Shown: positions 6,303 to 14,051 of the stretch, piece by piece
How positions within the stretch are numbered: the stretch's first letter is position 1
How the letters are laid out: each line of letters begins with the position of its first letter
Virus record (IMG/VR): IMGVR_UViG_3300020020_000083
Span: 1 to 43,003 of that record
DNA: 43,003 bases
Strand: one strand, 5' to 3'
Origin: a virus
Position numbers and translations under genes: made by a program
Notes under the pieces: model-generated
Told to the model about the DNA's origin: nothing
Database searches by the model: none
The model's input: only the letters and a program-made list of their open reading frames with translations

Positions 6303-6923
6303 CTAGATGACTCCTTCCCTGACGATGGGTATCAATACGAGCGAACACCGAGGATGGTCGAGCTGCGGCGCGTCATCGAGCGCCACCGTCGTCCCCGCCC
6401 GCGCGAGGCACGTCGCGGTGTGGTCCTTGCCCCTGGTGGCGTCGCTAATCTTCACCTCGTCCACCACGCCACTGGCCTTGTAGCGGTTGATGGCGGCGAG
6501 GCGCTGGGCTTCCCCGATTTCTGTGGACGCCACCATCTCCGCGCGCCCCTTCCACGTAATCGAGAAGAGATGGTCGAGCATGTCGGCTATCTCTTGTGTC
6601 GTCTTGCCTTCGCGCTGGCCCTGTTGCAACACGTCGGCTATCTGTCGCCGGCTGCTCTCAGTAATCATGACCACGCGCCTTGCGGCCTCTTCCAGCAGCG
6701 CCTCGGTGTCCTCGTCGCGCAACCTGAACGTCAGCGGGTCCACCGGCAGCGTGTCGCCGGTCAGGAAGTGCAACTCAAGGAGGATGCGCCTGTACGCAGG
6801 GTCGAGCACCAGGGCTAGCCCTATCTCGTCCTCTTCCGGCACGAGATCGTCAACGCGCACGGCCTTGCGCTCAATCCGCTGCAACAATCTCTGCCACCTC
6901 GCGAACCTTCTGCTGCACGCCAT
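6303..6923 (-). CDS. Mu F-like head morphogenesis protein
   Basis: A 206-aa protein resembling phage Mu gpF and SPP1 gp7, minor head proteins that enter the prohead with the portal. The C-terminal domain has the family pattern RAEMVASTEIGEAQRLAAINRY, then DEVKISDATRGKDHTATCLARAGTTV and a final DHPRCSLVLIP. The usual HxxCxxxxG-type metal-site residues are partly altered. ATG at 6923 overlaps the 59-aa gene by 53 bases; TTG codons about 12 codons later could be the true start. It comes just after the portal gene, as in other phages. Confidence 0.78.
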   Translation of the reverse strand: MACSRRFARWQRLLQRIERKAVRVDDLVPEEDEIGLALVLDPAYRRILLELHFLTGDTLPVDPLTFRLRDEDTEALLEEAARRVVMITESSRRQIADVLQQGQREGKTTQEIADMLDHLFSITWKGRAEMVASTEIGEAQRLAAINRYKASGVVDEVKISDATRGKDHTATCLARAGTTVALDDAPQLDHPRCSLVLIPIVREGVI

Positions 6924-7050
6924 TGTCGTTAAAGACCTTCGCCCACATAGTGCGGTTGGTTTCTGCGGTCATGACGCGCGATGCCAGAAACAAGAACCCC
7001 AACCCGATGATGTGCAGCGCACAGCCAGCGATGTCGCGTAGATTCTTCAT
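6871..7050 (-). CDS. Small single-span membrane protein (59 aa)
   Basis: Starts MKNLRDIAGCALHIIG and has one hydrophobic segment (residues 8-27), then a charged helical tail ending EVAEIVAAD. ATG at 7050 overlaps the portal stop as ATGA, with AGGCAGG upstream, which supports real translation. The 3' end overlaps the Mu-F-like gene in another frame. No family is recognised. A membrane or virion-entry role is only a guess. Confidence 0.6.
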   Translation of the reverse strand: MKNLRDIAGCALHIIGLGFLFLASRVMTAETNRTMWAKVFNDNGVQQKVREVAEIVAAD

Positions 7051-8606
7051 CCTGCCTGCTCCCGATACCGCCGCAGCACGTCCCGCCGTTGCCGCGCGAA
7101 GTAGGTCGCCAGCGCCGCCTCTAGCGGTGCCTCATGCCCCGCAGCCAGCGCCCGCAGCGTGTCCTCGTAGTCAGGTGCGTTGAACGCCTTGTGGCTCAGG
7201 TGATTCAACTCGGCGCTGATGGGAGGGCCAACCTGCTTCGCCGCCCGCGCCCGTATCGGCGTGGGCGCGTCGGCCTCGTCCGTCAGCCCGTCGCCATCCG
7301 CGTCATCGCCCGTCGCCGTGGCGGGTTGCCTGCTGCCGCCGACCTCGGCCATGCCCTCATCGGTCGAGTCGTCGAAGCCGACCTCGCCGCGCGCCTCGTT
7401 GGGGGTGAGGAACGGGCCGCCGACCGCGAGCGCCAGGCGGGCGAACTCCTTATCCAAGTCGGGCTGCAACGCGCGCATCTGGCCGATGTCGTGGCCCACG
7501 TAGATCCGCCTGTCCCGAATGAACTCCGGGCGCAGTTGCGTCGTCCACACCGAATCGTCGTAGCGGTAGAGCGGGATGATGGTGTTCTCGGAGAACTGCT
7601 GGCGGTACTCGGCGCTGTTGCTGTAGGTGTTGTGTTCGAGCCCCGCCTCAACGCCCACGTAGCCCGGTTGGACGCGAAACGCCGCGCAGATGCGCGCCTC
7701 TGGCCCCATGCGGACATTCCGCAGATCCATCTCCTGCGGGTTGAACCCAAATTGCTCGGGCTTGGCCCCGCCGAACACGACTGCCGTGCTGCCCTGGTTC
7801 TCCCCACCGAACGCCGCGTTGAGCGCCCGCTTCACGCTCTCGGCTTTCTCCTGGCCGGGGTCGCCCGCTTCGACAGGGTAGGACACCACCAGCCCCGGCA
7901 CGGCGTGATTGCGTAGCATCCGCTCCAGGAACGCGGCCGTCTGGTTGTCGCCCATGATTTCGCGCAGCACCGCCCGGACGGGTGCCGCGCCGACCATGTG
8001 GTTGCGGTCGTCCACGCCCATGCGAAAGTGGATCATGTCCTCGACCGGGATGCGCTCGCGGTCGGCCTCGCTCGACCCGAATTGGTACATGTAGTAGTCG
8101 ATGAAGTTGGAGGAGTTGCGCTCGCGCACGGGCCAGCAGGCGGTCGGGGAGAGCGGCCAGAGTTCGGTCACGGCGCTGTTGCCCGCGCGCACCTTGCGAA
8201 TGTAGGCGTTGCCATGCAGGTGCTTGCCGTAGTTGATGTGGCGGTCGAGTTCGACGCGCGTCATGGAGGGATTGGGGTAGTTCAGCAACTCCTCGAACGC
8301 CTCATTCACCACCGGCTCGGGCTTGCCGTCCTTGCCCAGTTGCCACAGGCGCGGCGCAACCTCGGCGTAGCCGTCGCAGATGGCCGTGATGCAGGCGTAG
8401 ACGATGCTGTTCCAGTAGACACCACCGCCATACGCCTCGCGGTAGACCTCGGACGCACCCGGCCCGTGGATGAGCGTGCCGACCGTGGCCGGGTGCGGCA
8501 GGAAGATGGGCGCGGGCACGTTCGGCGCGGCCTTGGTGGCGAGGGGTGGGATGTAGTTGCGCGCCTGCAAGTCCTTACCCGTCAGCCAGTCGGTGAATCG
8601 ACTCAT
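7047..8606 (-). CDS. Portal protein (HK97 family)
   Basis: A 519-aa protein forming the dodecameric ring through which DNA enters and leaves the head. It begins MSRFTDWLTG, and shows HK97-portal landmarks: VYWNSIVYACITAICDGYAE, ELLNYPNPSMTRVELDRHI, LHGNAYI, MIHFRMGVDD, then GAAPVRAVLREI and a late FLTPNEARGEVGF. The last about 90 residues are acidic, then helical. The start at 8606 forms a TGATG overlap with the terminase stop; an open frame further upstream to 8738 is the terminase read in another frame. Confidence 0.93.
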   Translation of the reverse strand: MSRFTDWLTGKDLQARNYIPPLATKAAPNVPAPIFLPHPATVGTLIHGPGASEVYREAYGGGVYWNSIVYACITAICDGYAEVAPRLWQLGKDGKPEPVVNEAFEELLNYPNPSMTRVELDRHINYGKHLHGNAYIRKVRAGNSAVTELWPLSPTACWPVRERNSSNFIDYYMYQFGSSEADRERIPVEDMIHFRMGVDDRNHMVGAAPVRAVLREIMGDNQTAAFLERMLRNHAVPGLVVSYPVEAGDPGQEKAESVKRALNAAFGGENQGSTAVVFGGAKPEQFGFNPQEMDLRNVRMGPEARICAAFRVQPGYVGVEAGLEHNTYSNSAEYRQQFSENTIIPLYRYDDSVWTTQLRPEFIRDRRIYVGHDIGQMRALQPDLDKEFARLALAVGGPFLTPNEARGEVGFDDSTDEGMAEVGGSRQPATATGDDADGDGLTDEADAPTPIRARAAKQVGPPISAELNHLSHKAFNAPDYEDTLRALAAGHEAPLEAALATYFARQRRDVLRRYREQAG

Positions 8607-9886
8607 CAGTACGCTCCAACCTTGACGACGCCAAGACCATCGGCCCACGCCACCGCGTAGCGCACGCAATCCACTCCGTGGTCGTCCACCTTCACCGGCT
8701 CTTCTTTCACCGGGCGACCGTCTGCGGTTTTCGTCCACACGTAGCCGTCAATCTCCTGCTCGGTGCAGAGTGGCTTCTTCGCCTCGACCAGCCGCTCGTC
8801 GCGAGACACGAGGCTGTCACGCAGGAGGAAGAGGCGGGGCTTACCGTCACCAGCGGGGCGCAGACGGTCCTGCACGGCCTGAATGCCTACCGTGACCGAC
8901 TTGAATGCGGGGACGGTCGGGATGCCAGCCGCGTGAAGCGTGGCGCGGTCCTCGGCGTCGTGGTCGGCTACGGTGGCGACGTAGGATTCTCCTGCCGAGA
9001 GTCGGGCAATATCTCCAGCGTGATCCGATACGAGCCGCTGGGTAGCATAGAGTTCTCGGTAGCGGTAAAGTCGGCCGTCGTCATCAATCGCCCACCATTG
9101 ACAGACAAATGGATTGGTATACCCGAAATCAACAACGCGAAATCGTCGCCATCCTGCAGGGATCGGGAAACGGTCAATGAGGTGTATTGTCGGGTCGTAG
9201 TTGTCATACACAATCCCTTCCGCCGCCGCCCAGCGCCCCTCGTACAGCCGCGCACGCCGCACACCCGTCAACCGTCGCAGCGTGTCGAGGTAGGCCGGGG
9301 TGACGCTGGGGTTATCCTCGTGCCGTGACAGCAGGCGCACCATGCCGCCCTGGTTGGCGCGCTGGTTGAGCCAATGCGTCGGCGCGCTCGGGTTGCAGTC
9401 GGCAATCATCTGCTGGTAGGGCATGACGTTGTTGCGATTGCGCGTGGTCAGGCTCTCCCAGTCGTCCTCGGTCAGTTCGGTGCATTCCGGCACGTAGATG
9501 AGGTCGTACTGCGTGGACATGATTTTGCTGTTCTTGTCCATGCCGCCGACGACCAACTCGCTGCCGTTCGGATAGGTGTAGCGTTGGCGTCGGGCGCGGT
9601 CGGCACCTCGGGCAATGCCCGCAGCGCGGCCGATGAGTACCTTGGCCTCGAACTCCACCAGTGCGGATTCGGTCAGGCTCTCGCGCGTCTTGCGAGCGAT
9701 GAGGGCGCGACTCTTGGGGTACTTGTCGAGGCAGATGTGCAGCTTGGTCAGCACGCCCAGCGTCTTGCCGGTGCCAGCCGGACCTTCTATCAGCAACTCA
9801 GGGCTGCGGTCGTAGAGGAGGTCGAGCGCCGCCCCGCGTGGCTCGCGGGCGATGACGTTGGGCGGGGGGGCGAAGGTGGCGACCAT
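8606..9886 (-). CDS. terL: Terminase large subunit
   Basis: A 426-aa packaging ATPase and nuclease. The Walker A motif GPAGTGKT is at residues 35-42, and the Walker B region LIYVPECTE follows about 100 residues later. The nuclease half has acidic clusters VVDFGYTNP, TVADHDAED and VDDHGVDCVRY, matching the RNase H-like fold. The ATG at 9886 follows the 38-aa gene's stop directly (TAG then ATG). It is of the PBSX or terminase-3/6 type, often linked with headful packaging, which would fit a circularly permuted genome. Confidence 0.95.
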   Translation of the reverse strand: MVATFAPPPNVIAREPRGAALDLLYDRSPELLIEGPAGTGKTLGVLTKLHICLDKYPKSRALIARKTRESLTESALVEFEAKVLIGRAAGIARGADRARRQRYTYPNGSELVVGGMDKNSKIMSTQYDLIYVPECTELTEDDWESLTTRNRNNVMPYQQMIADCNPSAPTHWLNQRANQGGMVRLLSRHEDNPSVTPAYLDTLRRLTGVRRARLYEGRWAAAEGIVYDNYDPTIHLIDRFPIPAGWRRFRVVDFGYTNPFVCQWWAIDDDGRLYRYRELYATQRLVSDHAGDIARLSAGESYVATVADHDAEDRATLHAAGIPTVPAFKSVTVGIQAVQDRLRPAGDGKPRLFLLRDSLVSRDERLVEAKKPLCTEQEIDGYVWTKTADGRPVKEEPVKVDDHGVDCVRYAVAWADGLGVVKVGAY

Positions 9887-10003
9887 CTAGGTGAGCAACC
9901 AGTCATAGAGCAGGCGGAAAATCGGGCAGGCAATGGTGTATGCCCCAACCCCCACCAGAGGCAAGATGACCAGCCAATACAGAAGCGCGGGCAACTCGAC
10001 CAT
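9887..10003 (-). CDS. 38-aa membrane protein between terminase genes
   Basis: Starts MVELPALLYWLVILPLVG and is almost entirely hydrophobic, with one or two short membrane segments. The start forms a TGATG overlap with the small terminase stop, and the stop touches the large terminase ATG, so the reading frame is bracketed exactly by coupled genes. This placement is the main evidence that it is real. Function is unknown. Confidence 0.55.
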   Translation of the reverse strand: MVELPALLYWLVILPLVGVGAYTIACPIFRLLYDWLLT

Positions 10004-10497
10004 CACACCTTCCCCAAATCCACGCCCACCAGCCCCAGCACCAACTGCTGCCCGTCCGGCCCGCTCACCTCGGCCACCGTCTTGCGGTCGCCCATCTCCT
10101 TGGCGATGTCGTCCAGCAGCCCGCGCATGGTGTCGAACTTCGCCTTGTCGTGCACCTGATAACTGACGTGCTCGCCGTTGGCGGCTATCTTCACCTCTTC
10201 GCGCGAGAAGCCACCGGCCTCGGCCAGTTCGGTCAGCACGCCGGTACTCAGCATGTTGAGCACGCGCACGCGCTCGGTCTTGTCGGCGAACCCGGTGGAC
10301 AGAATGCGCTCGCGGAAGGTGGCGCGATGCTCGGCCACGCGGGCGATGAAGTCGGGGCGCTGCTTCCAAAGATGGAGGGTGTAACGGGAGATGCCGACCT
10401 CGGCGGAGATAGCCTCATCGGTGCGCTCATCTTCCGCGACCAGCAGAGCGGCGCGTTGCTGCTTGATTGTCAATTTTTGTGTAGTCTCACCAGCCAT
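10003..10497 (-). CDS. terS: Terminase small subunit
   Basis: A 164-aa DNA-recognition subunit of the packaging enzyme. Residues 10-52 form a helix-turn-helix: LTIKQQRAALLVAEDERTDEAISAEVGISRYTLHLWKQRPDF, typical of phBC6A51-like small terminases. A long central helical region (FRERILSTGFADKTERVRVLNML) fits an oligomerisation domain. It lies just upstream of the large subunit, separated by the 38-aa gene. Start ATG at 10497. Confidence 0.85.
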   Translation of the reverse strand: MAGETTQKLTIKQQRAALLVAEDERTDEAISAEVGISRYTLHLWKQRPDFIARVAEHRATFRERILSTGFADKTERVRVLNMLSTGVLTELAEAGGFSREEVKIAANGEHVSYQVHDKAKFDTMRGLLDDIAKEMGDRKTVAEVSGPDGQQLVLGLVGVDLGKV

Positions 10498-10521
10498 GCC
10501 ACCCCGAATAGGTACGGGCGG

Positions 10522-10710
10522 TTACAACGCACCCTGCGCCCGCAGCCGTGCCACCACCTTGCGTCCTTCGAGCTTACGGCGCGCGTATTTGGCACGACAG
10601 GAAGGGGAGCAGAAGCCCTGCCGATGCGACAACTCCCAGTGACGTCCCCGCGTGCCCGGCGGCGGTTGCTGGTATTCGGTTGCACCGCAGACTGGACAAG
10701 GCTGCTGCAT
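10522..10710 (-). CDS. Small zinc-ribbon protein
   Basis: A 62-aa protein with CPVCG and, about 20 residues later, CSPSCRAKYARRKLEGRK, a zinc finger followed by a basic helix. ATG at 10710 is preceded by AGGATGG. It is the first gene of the leftward late operon and faces the rightward early operon across a 166-base control region. A role in DNA binding or packaging control is inferred from charge and position. Confidence 0.65.
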   Translation of the reverse strand: MQQPCPVCGATEYQQPPPGTRGRHWELSHRQGFCSPSCRAKYARRKLEGRKVVARLRAQGAL

Positions 10711-10876
10711 GACTGACCATCCTAGTAGATACGGGCGGTCGAGCCAGTCCCAACCGCCCGCGAGAGGGGAGGGAGGAGAAAGGACCGGATGCAATCATGC
10801 ACCCACGAGTGCAATCATACACCAGCGCGTCAACGGTGGCTACGTGCTATGCTGCACCCCCGGCGAGGAGGGGGGA
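10711..10876. promoter_or_regulatory. Divergent control region with 14-bp direct repeats
   Basis: This gap separates the leftward terminase block and the rightward early genes. TGCAATCATGCACC (10790-10803) and TGCAATCATACACC (10810-10823) repeat at a 20-bp period with one mismatch, as regulator binding sites often do. A weak extended -10 (TG-C-TATGCT) near 10845-10853 could serve the plus-strand genes; TATGAT on the other strand within the second repeat could serve the late genes. A purine-rich run covers about 10762-10787. The assigned roles are inference. Confidence 0.45.
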
Positions 10877-11296
10877 GTGGACGAGACAGGACCGGACACG
10901 ACGCGACGCGAGGGCGTGCGGGCCGACCACTACGCCACCCAGCACGGCCTGAGCGTGGGCGCGGTGCGGAAGCGCATCGAGCGCGGGCAGTTGGAGGCGT
11001 ACAAGGGTGAGGGCGGCAGGTGGTATGTGCTCGGGCCGATGCCGGTGGACACGACGCGACAGGACACGCGACAGGACGGTGGACAGGACGCGACACGACT
11101 GGTCGCACCGACCGCGCAGGCGCAGATAGCCTTGCTCAACGAGCTGGTCGCGCCCTATGTGGCGACCATCGCCGCGCAGGCCGAGGAGTTGGGCCAGGTC
11201 AAGGCCGAGCGGGATGCGGCGCTCGCCATGCTACAATCGCAGGCAACCGCGCGCGTACCCTGGTGGCGTCGTCTGTTCGACAGGGGCAAGCCATGA
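10877..11296 (+). CDS. Helix-turn-helix DNA-binding protein with coiled-coil tail
   Basis: A 139-aa protein. Residues 12-55 form a MerR/excisionase-like HTH: VRADHYATQHGLSVGAVRKRIERGQLEAYKGEGGRWYVLG. A Thr/Arg/Asp/Gln-rich linker (DTTRQDTRQDGGQDATR) follows, encoded by short direct repeats of GACAGGAC. The C-terminal half is a predicted coiled coil (LLNELVAPYVATIAAQAEELGQVKAERD). The GTG start at 10877 has GGAGGGGGG upstream; a longer frame from 10652 would cross the control region. First gene of the early operon, so a replication or transcription regulator is likely. Confidence 0.7.
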   Translation: MDETGPDTTRREGVRADHYATQHGLSVGAVRKRIERGQLEAYKGEGGRWYVLGPMPVDTTRQDTRQDGGQDATRLVAPTAQAQIALLNELVAPYVATIAAQAEELGQVKAERDAALAMLQSQATARVPWWRRLFDRGKP

Positions 11297-11787
11297 CACC
11301 CGACGAACTGCGCTATCTACTCCAGCGCCCGATCGCCTTCCATCGCGTCTTTGCCGACTTGGCAGGGGGCGCGACGGGAGGCCTCTTCCTGTCCCAGTTG
11401 TTCTATTGGTCGGACAAAGGGAGCGACCCGGACGGCTGGATCTACAAGACGCAGGCCGAATGGCAGGAAGAAACCGCGCTCACCCGCTGGGAGCAAGAGC
11501 GGGCGCGGAAGGTGCTGCGCGAGTTAGGCATCCTCGAAGAGCAGCGGCGCGACGTGCCGGCGCGACTGTACTATCGCCTCAACGTGGACGCGCTCGCCAG
11601 TATGTTGAATCACGCACTCAAGGATGAGGGCAGCCCTCGGGCCAGTGTGCGCGATACCACCGGCAAGGATGTGCAATCCCGCAATCATTACCATACAGAG
11701 ACTACAGCAGAGATGACCAATGGAGATGCAGCGAACTCAATCGATCGGATGCGCCGTGCGGTGCGGGGTTCGCTCGGCCGGCGATAG
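11293..11787 (+). CDS. Winged-helix replication initiation-type protein
   Basis: A 164-aa protein starting MTPDELRYLLQRPIAFHRVF. The N-terminal part (GGLFLSQLFYWSDKG, WIYKTQAEWQEETALTRWEQERARKVLRELGILEE, LYYRLNVDAL) is the winged-helix pattern of phage replisome organisers. The C-terminal tail is low in structure. The start overlaps the HTH gene (ATGA). Such proteins bind the phage origin and recruit the host helicase. No replicative helicase or polymerase is encoded, so dependence on host enzymes is expected. Confidence 0.7.
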   Translation: MTPDELRYLLQRPIAFHRVFADLAGGATGGLFLSQLFYWSDKGSDPDGWIYKTQAEWQEETALTRWEQERARKVLRELGILEEQRRDVPARLYYRLNVDALASMLNHALKDEGSPRASVRDTTGKDVQSRNHYHTETTAEMTNGDAANSIDRMRRAVRGSLGRR

Positions 11788-11840
11788 CCATCGTGAACCG
11801 GTGTTCACATACGCTATATCGTCAAGTCAAGGAGGCACCA

Positions 11841-12116
11841 ATGAGGACGATCAGGCCGTTAGACTTCGAGGAGAAGCGACTTGATGACCTGATGTTTGGC
11901 GCCATTCGTCTGGGCGTAGAGGAGCGCGACGAGGCACGAGCGCGGGTGCTTGAACTCGAAGCCGAACTCGCGCGGCTGCGCGAGGCGCTGGTGGAGGAGC
12001 GGACGAAGTTCTTGCATTCGCGACGACTTGACCGGGGCGATGCGAGCACCTGGGAGGCGGCGAAGGTGCTGGCCCGGCAGACGCTCACCGCCGAGGGTCT
12101 GCTACCCCCCGCCTAA
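11841..12116 (+). CDS. Coiled-coil hypothetical protein
   Basis: A 91-aa protein starting MRTIRPLDFEEKRLDD, with a long charged coiled coil in the middle (EERDEARARVLELEAELARLREALVEERTKFL). ATG at 11841 has a strong AAGGAGG upstream. It ends against the convergent gene at 12113 with a four-base overlap. No family recognised. Confidence 0.65.
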   Translation: MRTIRPLDFEEKRLDDLMFGAIRLGVEERDEARARVLELEAELARLREALVEERTKFLHSRRLDRGDASTWEAAKVLARQTLTAEGLLPPA

Positions 12117-12415
12117 TCCCCCGCCGTCTCCCGGTCCCGCGCCCCCATCCCCTCCACCAGCCGGGGCCAGGCGAGGATGCCGCGTATCAGCATCATGAGC
12201 CCGTAGCGCGTCAGGAACAGGCTGCCGATGCCATAGCCGCACGCCAGTTCCCGCGAGGCGGGGCAATCGACCCACGCGGCCGGCAGCATCAGCACCGTCA
12301 GTTTGTCCGGTGACTCGATGACCTCGGGGAACTCCCAATGCTCACTAGCCAGTATGCGAAACCCGCAGCACATCCACGCCCGCTCTAACGGCCCGGCATC
12401 GTCGCCCGCCAGCAT
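12113..12415 (-). CDS. Hypothetical protein on the minus strand
   Basis: A 100-aa protein (start MLAGDDAGPLERAW) with a moderately hydrophobic C-terminal half (GSLFLTRYGLMMLIRGILAWPRL). ATG at 12415 is preceded by GGGGAGGGG, a strong ribosome binding site. It could lie on the repressor transcript, but a clear hairpin terminator lies between the two genes, so it may need its own promoter. No family recognised. Confidence 0.55.
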   Translation of the reverse strand: MLAGDDAGPLERAWMCCGFRILASEHWEFPEVIESPDKLTVLMLPAAWVDCPASRELACGYGIGSLFLTRYGLMMLIRGILAWPRLVEGMGARDRETAGD

Positions 12416-12442
12416 CGCCTACCCCTCCCCACTCTAGACATG

Positions 12443-12483
12443 ACCTCGCGTGGGCGGGGTGCCGGTGCCGGATGACGCGAGGT
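12443..12483. other. 9-bp inverted repeat
   Basis: ACCTCGCGT (12443-12451) and ACGCGAGGT (12475-12483) are perfect inverted copies enclosing a 23-base GC-rich loop with CCGGTGCCGG. It lies between the terminator hairpin and the gene that starts at 12415. It could be a regulator site or a second RNA hairpin. Confidence 0.45.
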
Positions 12484-12505
12484 GGAATTGTGCATCTCAA
12501 TGAAT

Positions 12506-12535
12506 GATACCACCCCGGCCCGTCGGGGTGGTATC
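12506..12535 (-). terminator. Strong hairpin downstream of repressor gene
   Basis: Perfect 12-bp stem, 12506-12517 with 12524-12535, and a 6-nt loop. It lies 30 bases past the repressor stop in the direction of its transcription. There is no run of U, as is common in GC-rich genomes. A further 7-bp inverted repeat (12544-12550 with 12568-12574) touches the repressor stop codon. Confidence 0.6.
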
Positions 12536-12567
12536 CACCATACGACCTAGCCGAAAGGTCACGGGTA

Positions 12568-13005
12568 CTAGGTCATGTCCAGCGCCAGTTGCGCGACCGA
12601 CTCCTGCAAGCGGTACAGGTTGACGCACCACGCCTCGTAGGCCTCGACCGACAGCCGCGCCTTGTGCGTCTCGCGCTGGCGCTCGAAATGCTCGCCCCCC
12701 CACGCCTCCACCTGGGCCACCATCTGCGCCACGCTCATGCTATCCGAGTCGCGCGCCACCGGCCGCAACTGCGCCGGCATCTCCTCGGGCAGATCCACCA
12801 CGCCCGCCTTGTCCAGCCACTCTAACGGCTCCTGGTCAAAGACTTTGGCGAGGTTGGTCACAATCCTGACCGTGCGCTCGCCCTTGTCTAGCTCCACCTG
12901 CGACACCGTGCTCTGGTCAATCTCCGCCAACTGCGCCAACCGCTGCTGCGTCAACCGCCTGGCCTTGCGAAACCTCCTCACCATCTGCCCAAACGTTTCG
13001 TCCAC
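12568..13005 (-). CDS. XRE/CI-type repressor
   Basis: A 145-aa protein. Residues 5-60 are a Cro/CI-type HTH: FGQMVRRFRKARRLTQQRLAQLAEIDQSTVSQVELDKGERTVRIVTNLAKVF. The C-terminal part is helical with no LexA-like protease motif, so induction would not be by RecA-style self-cleavage. GTG at 13005 has GGGGGGT upstream; the open frame further upstream crosses the promoter region. It is divergent from a strong rightward promoter and a ribbon-helix-helix gene, the layout of a lysogeny switch. Confidence 0.82.
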   Translation of the reverse strand: MDETFGQMVRRFRKARRLTQQRLAQLAEIDQSTVSQVELDKGERTVRIVTNLAKVFDQEPLEWLDKAGVVDLPEEMPAQLRPVARDSDSMSVAQMVAQVEAWGGEHFERQRETHKARLSVEAYEAWCVNLYRLQESVAQLALDMT

Positions 13006-13100
13006 CGCCGACCCCCCTGCTCTATAACGCGCCCTAATGTGCCCCCAATGCCCCCGAAGCGGACGAATAGAATCGTAATCATTTTGCCCTGCCAATACAA

Positions 13101-13129
13101 TTGACAACGTCCCATTGGAGTGATAAGAT
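13101..13129 (+). promoter_or_regulatory. Strong sigma70-type promoter of the rightward early operon
   Basis: TTGACA (13101-13106), 17-base spacer, TAAGAT (13124-13129). Transcription would start near 13136, which supports the downstream ATG at 13163 as the start of the first gene. The region between it and the repressor (13006-13100) has repeated CCCCC-A/T-ATG blocks and a possible leftward -10 (TATAGA) near 13021-13026. Likely repressor target. Confidence 0.75.
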
Positions 13130-13162
13130 AAACCCATGGGAACGAATCATAAAGGGGGTGCC

Positions 13163-13399
13163 ATGGTGACACAGCAGAGGCGGCCCGACCTGCCGAAGAA
13201 AATCAGCAAGTCGCTGAGCATCACGCAGGAACTGGCCGACGACATCCAGCAGCGCGCCATCGCCGAGACGCACGGCAACTTCTCCTTCGTGATCATCCGC
13301 GCCGTGCAAGCCTATCTCACCACGCCGATCGAGCGGGTATTCGGCCTCGACACCGTGACCATCGACCCGAAAAGCAATGAGCGGGAGACAGCAGCATGA
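13163..13399 (+). CDS. Ribbon-helix-helix-type DNA-binding protein
   Basis: A 78-aa protein starting MVTQQRRPDLPKK. Residues 14-50 (KSLSITQELADDIQQRAIAETHGNFSFVIIRAVQAYL) match the short strand plus two helices of Arc/CopG-like repressors. ATG at 13163 has AAAGGGGGT upstream and lies 27 bases past the predicted transcription start; an earlier ATG at 13136 would sit on the start site itself. It is the first gene opposite the repressor, so it may act like Cro or Arc. Confidence 0.65.
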   Translation: MVTQQRRPDLPKKISKSLSITQELADDIQQRAIAETHGNFSFVIIRAVQAYLTTPIERVFGLDTVTIDPKSNERETAA

Positions 13400-13632
13400 C
13401 CGCCTTGGGTATGTCGCCTCGCGCCGAACTCCTCAACGACCGGGCTAATGACTTTGTGGGCTGGTTCCTCCACGGCCTGGGCGACACCGGCGATTGCGCC
13501 GAGGCCGAGCGCACCTATCGCGAGTTTCAGGACGAACTCTGCGCCAGCACTGACCATCTATTCCCCAGCGTCAGCATCGACCTCGCCGCGCTCGAAGAGT
13601 GGTACCAGGGCCAAGAGGACATCCCGTACTAG
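13396..13632 (+). CDS. Small acidic hypothetical protein
   Basis: A 78-aa protein (MTALGMSPRAELLNDRANDFVGWF) with a helical, acidic make-up (DTGDCAEAERTYREFQDEL) and an acidic end. It overlaps the preceding gene as ATGA. No family recognised. Small acidic early phage proteins are often inhibitors of host enzymes, but nothing here shows that directly. Confidence 0.55.
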   Translation: MTALGMSPRAELLNDRANDFVGWFLHGLGDTGDCAEAERTYREFQDELCASTDHLFPSVSIDLAALEEWYQGQEDIPY

Positions 13633-13642
13633 GGGGTATCTC

Positions 13643-13762
13643 ATGAACTGGACACAAGACGACCCGCTAGCGCCCGCCCGAGGCTGCGTCAACGGCCTCA
13701 TGATCTCCGCCCCGTTCTGGCTCGTCATCGGCCTCATCATCCTGTCAGTGGTCAAGCACTGA
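13643..13762 (+). CDS. 39-aa membrane protein
   Basis: Starts MNWTQDDPLAPARGCVNGLM, then one hydrophobic segment of about 19 residues (SAPFWLVIGLIILSVV) ending KH. ATG at 13643 has AGGGGGT upstream and follows the preceding stop by ten bases. Its lysogenic-switch location would suit a small early membrane protein. Function unknown. Confidence 0.55.
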   Translation: MNWTQDDPLAPARGCVNGLMISAPFWLVIGLIILSVVKH

Positions 13763-13823
13763 TTCATATACAACAACGTTACCAGACGACCCGCCGAACA
13801 TCGTGACACAGGAGTTACCGCCA

Positions 13824-14009
13824 ATGGACACCGAACTGGACGACCTGATCGAAGTTGCCGCCTGCATCGAGGCCGCGCGCCTCGCCCTCATGCCCATCAT
13901 CGCCCGCGCCGAGCAACGGGAGCAGGCACGGCTACGCCAGGCGCGGAAGCGCGCGAACGCACCGACCACGCACACAAAGACAGACGCCTCGCTGACACGA
14001 AGCGCCTGA
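13824..14009 (+). CDS. Small basic hypothetical protein
   Basis: A 61-aa protein: an acidic helical first half (MDTELDDLIEVAACIEAARLAL) and a basic second half (EQREQARLRQARKRANA). ATG at 13824 has AGGAG at 13810; a GTG at 13803 lacks a ribosome binding site. No family recognised. Confidence 0.5.
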   Translation: MDTELDDLIEVAACIEAARLALMPIIARAEQREQARLRQARKRANAPTTHTKTDASLTRSA

Positions 14010-14051
14010 CGGGCTGGATTCAGGGCACGACTAACACGGAGAGTATACACC

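Noticed and set aside
11049-11098. GACAGGAC short repeats as replication origin iterons
   Set aside because: They code for a DTTRQDTRQDGGQD linker in frame. Spacing is irregular, and no AT-rich unwinding region is near. Not excluded, but not supported.
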